Shown here piece by piece: positions 33,112 to 41,467 of a stretch of 41,467 bases of DNA. The position numbers and the translations under genes were made by a program. This stretch comes from an uncultured Oscillibacter sp. Its GTDB lineage: Bacteria; Bacillota; Clostridia; Oscillospirales; Oscillospiraceae. The stretch is from positions 1-41,467 of the forward strand of contig CAMBKF010000016.1 of the NCBI GenBank assembly GCA_945868085.1, in the 5' to 3' direction. Numbering within the stretch: the stretch's first letter is position 1; each line of letters begins with the position of its first letter. The notes under the pieces are model-generated. The model was not told the origin of the DNA. It did no database searches and worked only from the letters and a program-made list of their open reading frames with translations.

Positions 33112-33290
33112 ATTGGGCGGGGCAGAACCCCGCCCTTGCGCATAGCATGGGAGTTGTAGGACGGGTGACCGCGCGGGTCGCCCCTACGAAATAGCAAGAA
33201 GTGCAGGGGCGGGCCGATGTGGGCATCGGCCCCTACGCACTTAGCGATAGAATTTCGTAGGGGCGGGGCTCTGCCCCGCCCCTCGGTAGA
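33112..33290. repeat. second array of GC-rich GTAGGG-type hairpin repeats
   Basis: About four units related to 4743-5053, for example GGGCGGGG-cagaa-CCCCGCCC, GTCGCCCCTACG, GGGGCGGGCCGATG / CATCGGCCCCTACG and GTAGGGGCGGGGC / GCCCCGCCCCT. No coding potential. With the mosaic to its right it fills the gap of 686 bp between the 32342 gene and abrB. Confidence 0.8.
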
Positions 33291-33440
33291 CGCACATATT
33301 AGCCCTGTTTGGATGGGCAGCACAAGCGCGGAGCGCGTCGCGGTGGGTAGACGCAGAGACAGTGCGAAAGCCAGGTGCGTATTTCACAACGCTCGGCTCG
33401 CGTGGTTGAAGTATTCCGGATTTGGATGCAGGCAGTCCGC

Positions 33441-33652
33441 GGAAAGGATTCCAAAGTCATTGGTTTTGACGGCGTTCTTTGGGTACTTTCTGTCGCTGGT
33501 GACAGAAAGCACCTCGCGATCGGCGTTTGTAGGCACAAGGGATGCGGTGCGGCACCCCCTCAGTCAGCTTCGCTGGCAACTCCCCTTACGCAGGGGGAGG
33601 CTTTGGATCACGGATCGCCACGGCCAGTGTGCGCACTGGCTGTGCAATGACA
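33441..33652. repeat. mosaic of degenerate intergenic repeats
   Basis: Contains a hairpin near a GGGTACTTTCTGTC stretch (ACTTTCTGTC / GACAGAAAG), a CCCCCTCAGTCAGCTTCGCTG block with CTCCCCTTACGCAGGGGGAG, and a half copy (33611-33652, reverse orientation) of the TGTCATTGC repeat whose inner hairpin is CCAGTG-CGCA-CACTGG on the reverse strand. No plausible gene is seen. It reads as layered remnants of small mobile repeats. Confidence 0.65.
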
Positions 33653-33669
33653 GCCCCCCAAAATTTTGC

Positions 33670-33699
33670 CCCGTATTCTGCGGAATACGGGCTTTTTTG
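33670..33699 (+). terminator. intrinsic terminator upstream of abrB-like operon
   Basis: CCCGTATTC / GAATACGGG with a four-base loop, followed by CTTTTTT. It insulates the next operon from readthrough out of the repeat region. Confidence 0.85.
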
Positions 33700-33709
33700 C
33701 GGAAAGGGG

Positions 33710-33737
33710 TTGCATTTTCCCACGGGTGTGTTATACT
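33710..33737 (+). promoter_or_regulatory. promoter of the abrB/PLP-lyase/EamA operon
   Basis: TTGCAT (33710-33715), 16-base spacer, TATACT (33732-33737). Confidence 0.7.
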
Positions 33738-33786
33738 TCCATCTGTCACATAAATATGAAAAAGATGATTTTTGCGAGGTGAGCCT

Positions 33787-34029
33787 ATGCCCCATGGCAA
33801 GCACATATTGGGCCGCTCCCCCACCCGACGGGTCTTTGGCACCGCCAAGGTGGGCGACAGGGGCCAGATCGTCATCCCCAAGGAGGCCCGGGAATTTTTC
33901 AATATCCGCCCCGGGGACACGCTGCTGATCCTGGGCAGCGAGAGCCAGGGCCTGGTGGTCTCCCGGCCGGAGGTACTGGACCGGGTGGCCCAGGAAATTC
34001 TGCAAAACACGGAGGAAAACGAACAATGA
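33787..34029 (+). CDS. AbrB/SpoVT-type DNA-binding protein
   Basis: 80 residues with one swapped-hairpin AbrB domain (about 12-55): RVFGTAKVGDRGQIVIPKEA then FNIRPGDTLLILG. The C-terminal tail is short and helical (EVLDRVAQEILQNTEEN). ATG 33787 is chosen for GAGGTGA upstream. Such small AbrB proteins act as transition-state regulators or as antitoxins. Here the next gene, overlapping by 4 bp, is a metabolic PLP enzyme rather than a toxin, so a local transcription regulator is more likely. Confidence 0.88.
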   Translation: MPHGKHILGRSPTRRVFGTAKVGDRGQIVIPKEAREFFNIRPGDTLLILGSESQGLVVSRPEVLDRVAQEILQNTEENEQ

Positions 34030-35303
34030 TGCACGAAATGTACCGGCAGCTGGGGGTGTCCCAGGCCGTTTATGATTTTGGCGAGAAAATTTTAGGGGAT
34101 CTTTCGGACCGGTTCCGGGAGATCGACGCTGTGGCGGAGTATAACCAGTGCAAGGTGCTCTCGGCCATGCAGAAAAACCGGGTCAACGCCACCCATTTTG
34201 CCGCCACCACCGGCTACGGCTACGACGACGAGGGCCGGGACAATCTGGAGCGGGTCTACGCCGACTGCTTCCATACGGAGGCGGCCCTGGTGCGGCCCCA
34301 GATCACCTGCGGCACCCACGCTCTCACCGTGGCCCTCAGCGCCAATCTGCGCCCCGGAGACGAGCTTTTAAGCCCCGTGGGCCGACCCTACGACACATTG
34401 GAGGAGGTCATCGGCATCCGCCCCTCCCCCTGCTCCCTGGCGGAGTACGGCGTCACCTATAATGAGGTTGCCCTGCTGCCCGACGGCACCTTTGACTATG
34501 ACGGCATCCGCCGGGCCATTACGGACAAGACCAAGCTCATCACCATCCAGCGCTCCAAGGGCTACGCCACCCGCCCCACCTTCTCTGTGGAGCAGATCGG
34601 CCGGCTCATCGCCTTCTGCAAGCAGTGCAAGCCGGGGGTCATCTGCATGGTGGACAACTGCTACGGCGAGTTTGTGGAGATGCGGGAGCCGTCGGACCTG
34701 GGGGCGGACATGATCGTGGGCAGCCTCATCAAGAATCCCGGCGGCGGCCTGGCCCCCATCGGCGGCTACATCTGCGGCACGAAGGAATGCGTGGACCGCT
34801 GCGCCTATCGGCTCAGCGCCCCGGGCCTTGGACAGGAGGTGGGTGCGAACCTGGGACTGATGCCCGCCTTCTATCAAGGGCTGTTCCTGTCCCCCACGGT
34901 GGTAGCCTCCGCGGTAAAGAGCGCCGTGTTCGCCGCCGCCTGCTATGAAAAGCTGGGCTTCCGGGTGGTGCCCTCCTCCGCCGAGAGCCGCCACGACATC
35001 ATCCAGGCCGTGGAGCTGGGCAGCAAGGAGGCCATGGTGGCCTTCTGCAAGGGCATCCAGTCCGCCGCCGCCGTGGACAGCTATGTGACCCCGGAGCCCT
35101 GGGCCATGCCCGGCTACGAGAGCGAGGTCATCATGGCCGCCGGCGCCTTTGTCCAGGGCAGCTCCATCGAGCTCTCCGCCGACGGGCCCATCCGTCCCCC
35201 CTACGCGGTGTACTTCCAGGGGGGGCTTACCTGGTACCACGGGAAGCTGGGCATCCTGCTGAGCATGCAGAAGCTGCTGGACGCCGGGCTCATCACGCTA
35301 TAA
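34026..35303 (+). CDS. methionine gamma-lyase family PLP enzyme (aluminum resistance protein / YnbB family)
   Basis: 425 residues, matching the family called aluminum resistance protein or YnbB. PLP fold-type-I marks: THFAATTGYGYDDEGRDNLE near residue 60, RPQITCGTHALTVALSANL, CMVDNCYGEFVE (the Asp contacting PLP) and the PLP lysine in GSLIKNPGGG. Biochemical substrate is not settled for this family, though it is related to Cys/Met gamma-lyases. It starts on the ATGA that ends the AbrB gene and is followed 23 bp later by a transporter gene. In many Firmicutes it sits near hfq/glnA; that context is absent here. Confidence 0.9.
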   Translation: MMHEMYRQLGVSQAVYDFGEKILGDLSDRFREIDAVAEYNQCKVLSAMQKNRVNATHFAATTGYGYDDEGRDNLERVYADCFHTEAALVRPQITCGTHALTVALSANLRPGDELLSPVGRPYDTLEEVIGIRPSPCSLAEYGVTYNEVALLPDGTFDYDGIRRAITDKTKLITIQRSKGYATRPTFSVEQIGRLIAFCKQCKPGVICMVDNCYGEFVEMREPSDLGADMIVGSLIKNPGGGLAPIGGYICGTKECVDRCAYRLSAPGLGQEVGANLGLMPAFYQGLFLSPTVVASAVKSAVFAAACYEKLGFRVVPSSAESRHDIIQAVELGSKEAMVAFCKGIQSAAAVDSYVTPEPWAMPGYESEVIMAAGAFVQGSSIELSADGPIRPPYAVYFQGGLTWYHGKLGILLSMQKLLDAGLITL

Positions 35304-35326
35304 TGTTATAAGGAGTATTTTTACCT

Positions 35327-36235
35327 ATGTGGTTTTGGTTTTCTGTCATCGCGCTTCTTTTTTGGAGCGGCTCGGATCTGTTTTCTAAAATCGGCTGCCG
35401 GAACGCGGACGACAAGTACGCCCACCTGAAAATGGTCATAGCCGTGGGCGTGGTCATGGGCCTGCACGCGGCCTACGAAATTTTCATCGGCGGCACGGAA
35501 ATCAACTTTTCCATCATCCTCACCTATCTGCCGGTGTCGCTGCTGTACATTCTCTCCATGACCCTGGGATATGTGGGCCTGCGATACATCGAGCTGTCCA
35601 TCTCCTCCCCCATCTGCAACTCCTCCGGTGCCATGGTGGCCGTACTGAGCATCATCACTGGCGGGGCGGCCCTGCTGGCCCCGGCCCAATACGCAGCCAT
35701 GGCCCTGGTGTGCGTGGGCGTGGTGGGCCTGGGCATCGTGGAGGCCCGGGAGGACGACGAGCTGCGCCTTGCCCGGCAGGAGGCCGGCAACTACAAGTAC
35801 GCCAAGTCCGCCCTGGCCCTGGTGCTGCCCATCCTCTACTGCGTGCTGGACGCCCTGGGCACCTTTGCCGACAGCAAGGTGCTGGAGACCCTCAATGAGG
35901 ACAGCGCCAACTGCGCCTATGAGCTGACCTTCCTGGCGGCGGGCATTGTGTGCTTCGTGTATGTGGTGCTCATCCGCAGGCAGAAGCTGCTGCCCAGGCG
36001 GGAGGGGCCCAAGTACCTGGGCGCCCTGTGCGAAACCGCCGGCCAGTTCGCCTACATCTATGCCCTGGCGGACACGGAGCATGTGGCCCTGGCGGCCCCC
36101 ATCATCTCCGCCTACTGTGTGCTGTCCGTGGTGTGGAGCCGGATTTTCCTGAAGGAAAAGCTCTCCTGGAAGCACTATCTCATGATCGCCCTGGTGGTGG
36201 CGGGCATCGTCATTCTGGGCGTCTACGACGAATAA
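35327..36235 (+). CDS. EamA/DMT-family transporter
   Basis: 302 residues with about ten membrane helices in two EamA halves, starting WFWFSVIALLFWSGSDLFSK. The helix ends carry the usual small-residue motifs: YIELSISSPICNSSGAMVAV in the first half, and HVALAAPIISAYCVLSVVWS then RIFLKEKLSWKHYLMIALVV in the second. A longer charged central loop (EAREDDELRLARQEAGNYKY) separates the halves. Drug/metabolite transporters export or import amino acids, nucleosides or other small solutes. Cotranscription with the PLP enzyme suggests the cargo is its substrate or product. The ribosome site (AAGGAG) fits. Confidence 0.88.
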   Translation: MWFWFSVIALLFWSGSDLFSKIGCRNADDKYAHLKMVIAVGVVMGLHAAYEIFIGGTEINFSIILTYLPVSLLYILSMTLGYVGLRYIELSISSPICNSSGAMVAVLSIITGGAALLAPAQYAAMALVCVGVVGLGIVEAREDDELRLARQEAGNYKYAKSALALVLPILYCVLDALGTFADSKVLETLNEDSANCAYELTFLAAGIVCFVYVVLIRRQKLLPRREGPKYLGALCETAGQFAYIYALADTEHVALAAPIISAYCVLSVVWSRIFLKEKLSWKHYLMIALVVAGIVILGVYDE

Positions 36236-36249
36236 AACACGCATAAAAA

Positions 36250-36283
36250 AGCAAGGAGCGATCCTTCAGGACCGCTCCTTGCT
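36250..36283. terminator. bidirectional terminator between EamA and polC
   Basis: AGCAAGGAGCG / CGCTCCTTGCT with a 12-base loop. The minus side is followed by TTTTTT (AAAAAA at 36244-36249) and the plus side by GCTTTGTTTT, serving both converging genes. Confidence 0.88.
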
Positions 36284-36291
36284 GCTTTGTT

Positions 36292-39200
36292 TTAAAACCC
36301 GTCAAACAGATTCACCTGGCTGGTATCCGCCATGCCCGCAAAGGCCCCCAGGGCCTTCAGCTGCTCAATATGCGTCTTGGACAGCTTATTGCAGCACATG
36401 GAAAATTCCTCGATAGAGATAAAGGTCTTGCCCTTGCGCTTTTCCACCGTGTCCTGGGCGGCGGCTTCGCCTAACCCGTGGACGGAGATCAGCGGCGGCA
36501 GCAGACCGCCCTCGGTGATGACAAATTTCGACGCGTCGCTGCGGTAAATGTCGATGGTGTCGAAGTGGAAGCCCCGCAAGTAGAACTCGTAGCACACCTC
36601 CAGAGTCACCATGAGGTTCTGCTCCACGGCGGTGGCGTCCTTGTTGTTCTCGATCTCGTGGATCTTCCGCTCCACGGCCTCCTTTCCGGCGCAGCAGAAC
36701 TCCGCGTCAAAGGCCTTGGCCCGGATGGAGAAGAAGGTGGCATAAAACGCCAGGGGCTCGTGGACCTTGAACCAGGCGATGCGGAAGGCCATCATCACAT
36801 AGGCCACGGCGTGGGCCTTTGGGAACAGATAGCCGATCTTGGCCAGGGACTCGATGTACCACTCCGGCACGCCGTGATCCTCCATGGCCTCCACCCAGCC
36901 CTCCTGGAAGCCGCCCTTTTTCACCTTGCCCTTTCGCACGGCCTCCATGATCTTGAAGCTCATCTTGGGATCCAGGCCCATGGAAATGAGGTAGAGCATA
37001 ATATCGTCGCGGCAGCCCACGGTCTGCAGAACCGTGGCCGTGCCGCCCACGATCAGCTCCCGGGCGTTGCCCAGCCACACATCCGTGCCGTGGGAGAAGC
37101 CCGACAGCCGCACCAGGGTGTTAAAGTCCTTGGGCTGGGTATCAATGAGCATCTGCCGGGTAAACCGGGTGTTGAACTCCGGAATGGCCACGGCCCCGGT
37201 GGGGCCCAGCAACGGGTCATTTTCAAAGCCCAGCACCTTGGAGGAGGTGAAGATGCTCATGGTATCCGGGTCGTCTAAGGGGATGGCCCGGGCGTTGACG
37301 CCGGTGAGATCCTCCAGCATGCGGATCATGGACGGGTCATCGTGGCCCAGCATGTCCAGCTTCAGGAGGTTATCCTCCATGCAGTGGTATTCGAAATGGG
37401 TGGTGATAGTCTCGGCGTCCTCAGCATCCGCCGGGTGCTGCACGGCAGTGAAATCCTCCACGTCCATATCGTCCGGCACCACCACCAGGCCGCCGGGATG
37501 CTGGCCCGTGGTGCGCCGCACGCCCACGCAGCCCAGGGTCAGGCGGTTCATCTCCGCGTTGCCGGCGGTGATCTGCCGCTCCTCCAGGTACTTGCGCACA
37601 AAGCCGTAGGCGGTCTTTTCCGCCAGGGTGCCGATGGTCCCGGCCCGGAACACCTGGGTCTCGCCGAACATCTCCACCGCGTGGCGATGGGCCCGGGCCT
37701 GGTATTCGCCGGAGAAGTTCAGGTCTATATCCGGCACCTTGCCGCCGCCGTAGCCCAGGAAGGTCTCAAAGGGGATGTCGAACCCGTCCTTCACCAGCTT
37801 TTCGCCGCATTCGGGACAGATCTTATCCGGCATATCCGCGCCGCAGCCGTAACTGCCGTCGGTGATGAATTCCGAATATTTGCACTTGGGGCAGCGGTAG
37901 TGGGGCGGCAGGGAGTTTACCTCCGTAATGCCCGCCATGTAGGCAACCAGGGACGAGCCCACGGACCCTCTCGAGCCTACCAGGTAGCCGCTCTCCAGGC
38001 TCCGCTGCACCAGCTTCTGGGCCGACATGTACACCACGTCATACTTGCCCAGAATGCCGCCCAGCTCCACATTCAGCCGGTCCACGATGAGCTGGGGCGG
38101 GTTCTCCCCGTAGAGCTCGTGGCACTTGTTCCAAACCATGTCGTGGAGCTCCTGCTCGGAGTTTTCCAGCCGGGGCGGGAACAGCTGACCCGGGGGCAGG
38201 AGCTCAATTTCCTCCACCAGGTCCGCGATCATCCGGGGGTTCTTCACCACCACGTCGTAGGCGGTCTCCTCCCCGAGATAGGAAAATTCCTCCAGCATCT
38301 CATCGGTGGTCTTGAAGTAGATGGGCAGGCTCTTGTCCGCATCCGGGAATTTTTTGCTGGCCAGGAGCACGTGGCGGTAAATTTCGTCCTCCGGCTCCAT
38401 GAAATGCACATCACCGGTGGCGCAGACGGGTTTTCCCAGCTCTGCGCCCAGGCGCACGATGGTGCGGTTGAAGTTCCGCAGGTCCTCCTCGTCCCGGGCG
38501 TCACCGTTTCGCAGCATGAAGGCGTTGTTGCACAGGGGCTGGATCTCCAGATAATCGTAAAAGGACGCGATGCGCTTCAGCTCGTCCCAGTCCTTGTGGT
38601 CCACCACCGCCCGGAACAGCTCCCCGGCCTCGCAGGCCGAGCCGATGATGAGCCCCTCCCGGTGGGCCGCCAGCTCCGTCTTGGGGATGATGGGAAAACG
38701 CTTGAAATATTTCAGGTTGGAGGCTGACACCAGCTGATACAGGTGCTTGAGCCCCAGCTTGTTCTTGGCCAGGATGATGATGTGCTTGGGCCGGCGGTGG
38801 TTCTTATTGCCCAGGGGCCGCAGCTCCAGCATTTTGTCGTTGATCTGCTGCAGGCGGGTAATGCCCAGCTCCCGGCGCATTTTCTCGAAAAACGGGATGA
38901 GCATATAGCCCACCATGCCCGCGTCATCCGAGGCCCTGTGGTGATTGAAGGACGGCAGGTCCAGGTGCTCCGCCACCACGTCCAGCTTGAATTTGTTCAG
39001 CTCCGGCAGCAGGTTCTGGGCCAGGATCAGGGAGTCCACATAGGTGGGGGAAAACTCCAGCCCCGCCTGGCGGCAGCCCTCCCGGATGAAGCCGATGTCA
39101 AACTCCGCGTTGTGGGCCGCCAGGGGCCGCCCGTTCACGAACTGCAAAAACGCCTCCAGCGCCTCCTTGGGCTGGGGGGCGTCCTTGAGCATGGCGTCGG

Positions 39201-40239
39201 TGATGCCCGTAAGGCCGATGATCTCCGGGGTCAGCCGGCGGCCGGGATTTACAAAGGTCTGGAACCGGTCCGTAATTTCCCCGTTTTTCAGCACCACCGC
39301 GCCGATCTCCGTAATGGCCTCCTTCATCACCTGCAGGCCCGTGGTCTCAATGTCGAAGCAGACGATCTCGTCGTCAAAATCCTGGTCCGCCGGGCCGTGT
39401 ACCGCCACCCGGTCGTCCAGGTTGTTGATATAGTACCCCTCCACGCCGTAAAGGATCTTAATTTTTCCCTTGGCTGTGTGCCAGGCGTCAGGGAAGGCCT
39501 GCACCACGCCGTGGTCGGTGATGGCGATGGCCGGGTGGCCCCAGGCGATGGCCTCCTTAATGACTGCCGCCGGGTCCGTCAGGGCGTCCATGTTGGACAT
39601 GCGGGTGTGCAGATGCAGCTCCACCCGTTTCTCCTTCGCCGTGTCCTTCCGGCCCTGGTGGCCGATCTTCATGATGCTCTGGGGATTGAGCTGCACGTCC
39701 TTTCCGTCCCGGGTCAGCTCCATGAAGCCCTGGACCCGCAGCCACATCCCCGGGGCGATGGCGTTTTGCAGCGCCCCCATCTCCTTGGTCTGCATATATT
39801 TGCGGACGGTGACGGAGTTTTTATAGTCCGTCATGTCGAAGGTCAGGACCCACACGCCGGGGCGGCGGGTCTCGTGGCAGTCGGCAAAAAACACCTTGCC
39901 CTCCACCACAACGCCGCCCATTTTGGGGTTCAACCCCTCCATGGAGACGGGTTTGCCCTTGATGGGCTTGCCAAAGAGCACCTGCTCGGCGCTCTTTTTC
40001 CCGGCGGCAGACACAAACCGCAGCCGCACCTGGCGGAATCCGTAATGCTCCTGCAGCAGCTGCTCCAGGGCCGCCACAGCGGCGTCGGGCATGTTCTCCC
40101 GGCTCTCCACCTCCGCCTCCAGGGTGCGGCTCCCCCGATCCAGCTCGCCCGAGACGATCTTGGCGTCCGCCAGCAGCGGGCGCAGGTCATGGGGCGGCAG
40201 AAAGCTCCCAAAAAAGTCTAAAAATCCAATCTTCTCCAT
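36292..40239 (-). CDS. polC: DNA polymerase III PolC (alpha subunit with 3'-5' exonuclease)
   Basis: 1315 residues, somewhat shorter than Bacillus PolC (about 1437). Order: N-terminal domain, OB fold (GGVVVEGKVFFADCHETRR), PHP domain (VELHLHTRMSNMDALT, then AIAITDHGVVQAFPDAW), inserted DEDD exonuclease (CFDIETTGL near residue 300 and AAHNAEFDIGF), PHP remainder, then the polymerase with VGSRGSVGSSLVAYMAG, a Cys4 zinc site (YRCPKCKYS and KICPECGEKLV) and catalytic PDIDLNFSGEYQ, ending in a helix-hairpin-helix (SVHGLGEAAAQ). It replicates the low-GC Gram-positive type chromosome. ispG lies 2 bp upstream on the same transcript, a conserved clostridial pairing. Confidence 0.98.
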   Translation of the reverse strand: MEKIGFLDFFGSFLPPHDLRPLLADAKIVSGELDRGSRTLEAEVESRENMPDAAVAALEQLLQEHYGFRQVRLRFVSAAGKKSAEQVLFGKPIKGKPVSMEGLNPKMGGVVVEGKVFFADCHETRRPGVWVLTFDMTDYKNSVTVRKYMQTKEMGALQNAIAPGMWLRVQGFMELTRDGKDVQLNPQSIMKIGHQGRKDTAKEKRVELHLHTRMSNMDALTDPAAVIKEAIAWGHPAIAITDHGVVQAFPDAWHTAKGKIKILYGVEGYYINNLDDRVAVHGPADQDFDDEIVCFDIETTGLQVMKEAITEIGAVVLKNGEITDRFQTFVNPGRRLTPEIIGLTGITDAMLKDAPQPKEALEAFLQFVNGRPLAAHNAEFDIGFIREGCRQAGLEFSPTYVDSLILAQNLLPELNKFKLDVVAEHLDLPSFNHHRASDDAGMVGYMLIPFFEKMRRELGITRLQQINDKMLELRPLGNKNHRRPKHIIILAKNKLGLKHLYQLVSASNLKYFKRFPIIPKTELAAHREGLIIGSACEAGELFRAVVDHKDWDELKRIASFYDYLEIQPLCNNAFMLRNGDARDEEDLRNFNRTIVRLGAELGKPVCATGDVHFMEPEDEIYRHVLLASKKFPDADKSLPIYFKTTDEMLEEFSYLGEETAYDVVVKNPRMIADLVEEIELLPPGQLFPPRLENSEQELHDMVWNKCHELYGENPPQLIVDRLNVELGGILGKYDVVYMSAQKLVQRSLESGYLVGSRGSVGSSLVAYMAGITEVNSLPPHYRCPKCKYSEFITDGSYGCGADMPDKICPECGEKLVKDGFDIPFETFLGYGGGKVPDIDLNFSGEYQARAHRHAVEMFGETQVFRAGTIGTLAEKTAYGFVRKYLEERQITAGNAEMNRLTLGCVGVRRTTGQHPGGLVVVPDDMDVEDFTAVQHPADAEDAETITTHFEYHCMEDNLLKLDMLGHDDPSMIRMLEDLTGVNARAIPLDDPDTMSIFTSSKVLGFENDPLLGPTGAVAIPEFNTRFTRQMLIDTQPKDFNTLVRLSGFSHGTDVWLGNARELIVGGTATVLQTVGCRDDIMLYLISMGLDPKMSFKIMEAVRKGKVKKGGFQEGWVEAMEDHGVPEWYIESLAKIGYLFPKAHAVAYVMMAFRIAWFKVHEPLAFYATFFSIRAKAFDAEFCCAGKEAVERKIHEIENNKDATAVEQNLMVTLEVCYEFYLRGFHFDTIDIYRSDASKFVITEGGLLPPLISVHGLGEAAAQDTVEKRKGKTFISIEEFSMCCNKLSKTHIEQLKALGAFAGMADTSQVNLFDGF

Positions 40240-40241
40240 AT

Positions 40242-41279
40242 TTACAGCTTCTCGATCTCGTTCATCAGTGCATCCACCAGCTTGTCCTCCGGGACCTTAT
40301 ACAGGATCTCGCCCCGGCGGAACACCAGGCCCTCGCCGTTTCCGCCGGCGATGCCCACATCGGCGGCGGAGGCTTCCCCGGGCCCGTTGACCACGCAGCC
40401 CATCACCGCCACGGTGATGTTCTTCTCGCAGCCCTCCAGCCGCCGCTCCACCTCCCGGGCAATAGGGATCATGTCGTACTTGGTGCGGCCACAGGTGGGG
40501 CAGGAAATGAGGTTGGGCCCAAAACGCCGCATCCCGGCGGCGGACAGGATCTGCTTGGCCGCCCGCACCTCCTCCACCGGGTCCGCCGTGAGGCTCACCC
40601 GCACGGTGTCGCCGATGCCCAGGCACAGCAGCCCCCCAATGCCCATGGCGGACTTCAGGATGCCCATGGTGGGGGTGCCCGCCTCGGTGACGCCCAGGTG
40701 CAGGGGATAGTCCGTCTGCTGGCGGAGCATCTGGTAGGCCCGCATATTCACCGGCACGTTGGAGCATTTGACGGAGATGCAGATGTCGCCAAAATTGCAG
40801 TCGTTCAAAAGGCGCACGTGGCCCAGGGCGCTCTCCACCAAAGCCTCCGCCGTGACGCCGCCGTATTTGGCCAGCAGGTCCTTTTCCAATGACCCGCCGT
40901 TGACGCCGATGCGGATGGGGATGCCCCGCTCCCGGCAGGCGTCCGCCACAGCCCGCACCCGGCTATGCGCCCCGATGTTGCCGGGGTTGATGCGGATCTT
41001 ATCCGCCCCCTGCTCCGCGCAAATAAGGGCCAGCTTATAGTCAAAATGGATGTCGCACACCAGGGGAATATGGATGCGGCGTTTGATTTCCCCCACGGCC
41101 CGGGCGGCGTCCTGATCCGGCACGGCCACACGGATGATCTCGCACCCGGCCTCCTCCAGGCGGAGGATCTGGCGCACCGTAGCCGCCACATCCTGGGTGG
41201 GGGTGTTGCACATGGACTGTATGGATACGGGGGCGCCGCCGCCTATGGCTACGCCGCCCACCTGAATTTGCTTACTCAT
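40242..41279 (-). CDS. ispG: 4-hydroxy-3-methylbut-2-enyl diphosphate synthase
   Basis: 345 residues. An iron-sulfur enzyme of the methylerythritol phosphate isoprenoid pathway. The TIM barrel begins VGGVAIGGGAPVSIQSMCNT, with DIHFDYKLAL and RINPGNIG. The [4Fe-4S] domain has the ligand cysteines in ISCPTCGRTKYD and VMGCVVNGPGEASAAD. Start ATG 41279 follows GGGAGGAG with 11 bases spacing. It lies 2 bp before polC; dxr and rseP, which usually precede it, would lie beyond the right edge past the structured repeat. Confidence 0.97.
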   Translation of the reverse strand: MSKQIQVGGVAIGGGAPVSIQSMCNTPTQDVAATVRQILRLEEAGCEIIRVAVPDQDAARAVGEIKRRIHIPLVCDIHFDYKLALICAEQGADKIRINPGNIGAHSRVRAVADACRERGIPIRIGVNGGSLEKDLLAKYGGVTAEALVESALGHVRLLNDCNFGDICISVKCSNVPVNMRAYQMLRQQTDYPLHLGVTEAGTPTMGILKSAMGIGGLLCLGIGDTVRVSLTADPVEEVRAAKQILSAAGMRRFGPNLISCPTCGRTKYDMIPIAREVERRLEGCEKNITVAVMGCVVNGPGEASAADVGIAGGNGEGLVFRRGEILYKVPEDKLVDALMNEIEKL

Positions 41280-41315
41280 AGTCTCGTCCGCTCCTCCCTC
41301 GTAAAAACGCAAATC

Positions 41316-41418
41316 AAAAAGCCTCGCAGAGTTTGCCGCCCGCAGGCGGCAAAAAATTAAAATCATTTTTCACCGCGACATGTGCGTGGGGGAAAATACC
41401 TCTCAGGCTGCCAGTGTG
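41316..41418. repeat. structured intergenic repeat, copy C (partial, reverse orientation)
   Basis: Reverse-complement of the right-hand half of copies A and B: AAAAAGCCTCGCAGAG, then GCCGCC-CGCA-GGCGGC (6-bp stem, versus GCGTC/GACGC in A), then TTTTTCACCGCGACATGTGCG, and TACCTCTCAGGCTGCCAGTGTG. Homology stops at about 41418, just where the variable AATTT hairpin would begin; the last 49 bases of the window (with GGCATGCCATGCC) do not match. It sits just upstream of ispG. Confidence 0.82.
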
Positions 41419-41467
41419 CTACAGTAGGCATGCCATGCCGGGAAAACCTGGTGCAAATGTGGAAAAG

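Noticed and set aside
33787-34029. AbrB-like gene as the missing antitoxin of ndoA
   Set aside because: It is 21 kb away, overlaps a metabolic gene instead of a toxin, and is an AbrB fold rather than the ribbon-helix-helix type expected for NdoAI.
38743-40221. 492-codon plus-strand frame opposite polC
   Set aside because: Shadow of polC in a GC-rich region, with no domain or start signal.

Overview
The window (41,467 bp, GC-rich, about 60 percent by eye) looks like chromosome of a butyrate-producing gut Firmicute of the Oscillospiraceae (Intestinimonas, Lawsonibacter or Oscillibacter type). The grounds are PolC, a glmS ribozyme, a lysine riboswitch, AGGAGG ribosome sites, a lysine-fermentation cluster, and the GTAGGG-type and TGTCATTGCGAG-type intergenic repeats that I associate with this group. 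The genus is inference; the phylum-level call is firm.

Layout. 1-4634 (minus): lysine fermentation. kamB-kamC (repair of the B12-dependent lysine 5,6-aminomutase) end in a terminator. A separate consensus promoter then drives a lysine riboswitch followed by kal-kce-kdd, with kdd running off the left edge. In the riboswitch the 3' strand of aptamer helix P1 is also the 5' strand of the terminator, so lysine binding should prevent termination. This is an ON switch for a catabolic operon. 4635-9197: a GC-rich hairpin repeat array, a small membrane gene, glmS behind its self-cleaving ribozyme, a DUF421/DUF4363 pair and nrdR. 9517-16754: a secreted LRR/fibronectin-III protein, an integral membrane gene with a palindrome inside its promoter, the conserved nnrD-lipoprotein-alr-ndoA cell-envelope cluster (without the usual antitoxin), and a three-gene phage-type lysis cassette. 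16974-23100 (plus): a MalT-like LuxR regulator, then a five-gene operon of unknown function (DUF2442, lipoprotein, two DUF3137 membrane proteins, small membrane protein). 23216-29144 (minus): threonine ammonia-lyase with RidA, then rpsP-khpA, ylxM-ffh and rimM-trmD. 29505-36235: a G5/3D wall protein, a GNAT acetyltransferase, a tRNA-dihydrouridine synthase, an unknown protein, a repeat mosaic, and an AbrB/PLP-lyase/EamA operon. 36292-41279 (minus): ispG-polC.

Two things stand out. One is the lysine-ON riboswitch. The other is a roughly 180-bp intergenic element present three times (19508-19690, 25745-25925, and truncated at 41316-41418) whose hairpin stems differ between copies by compensating changes while loops and spacers are kept. 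That pattern indicates a selected structure, and I do not recognise the family.

All assignments come from reading the sequence and from remembered family features; no database or folding program was run.
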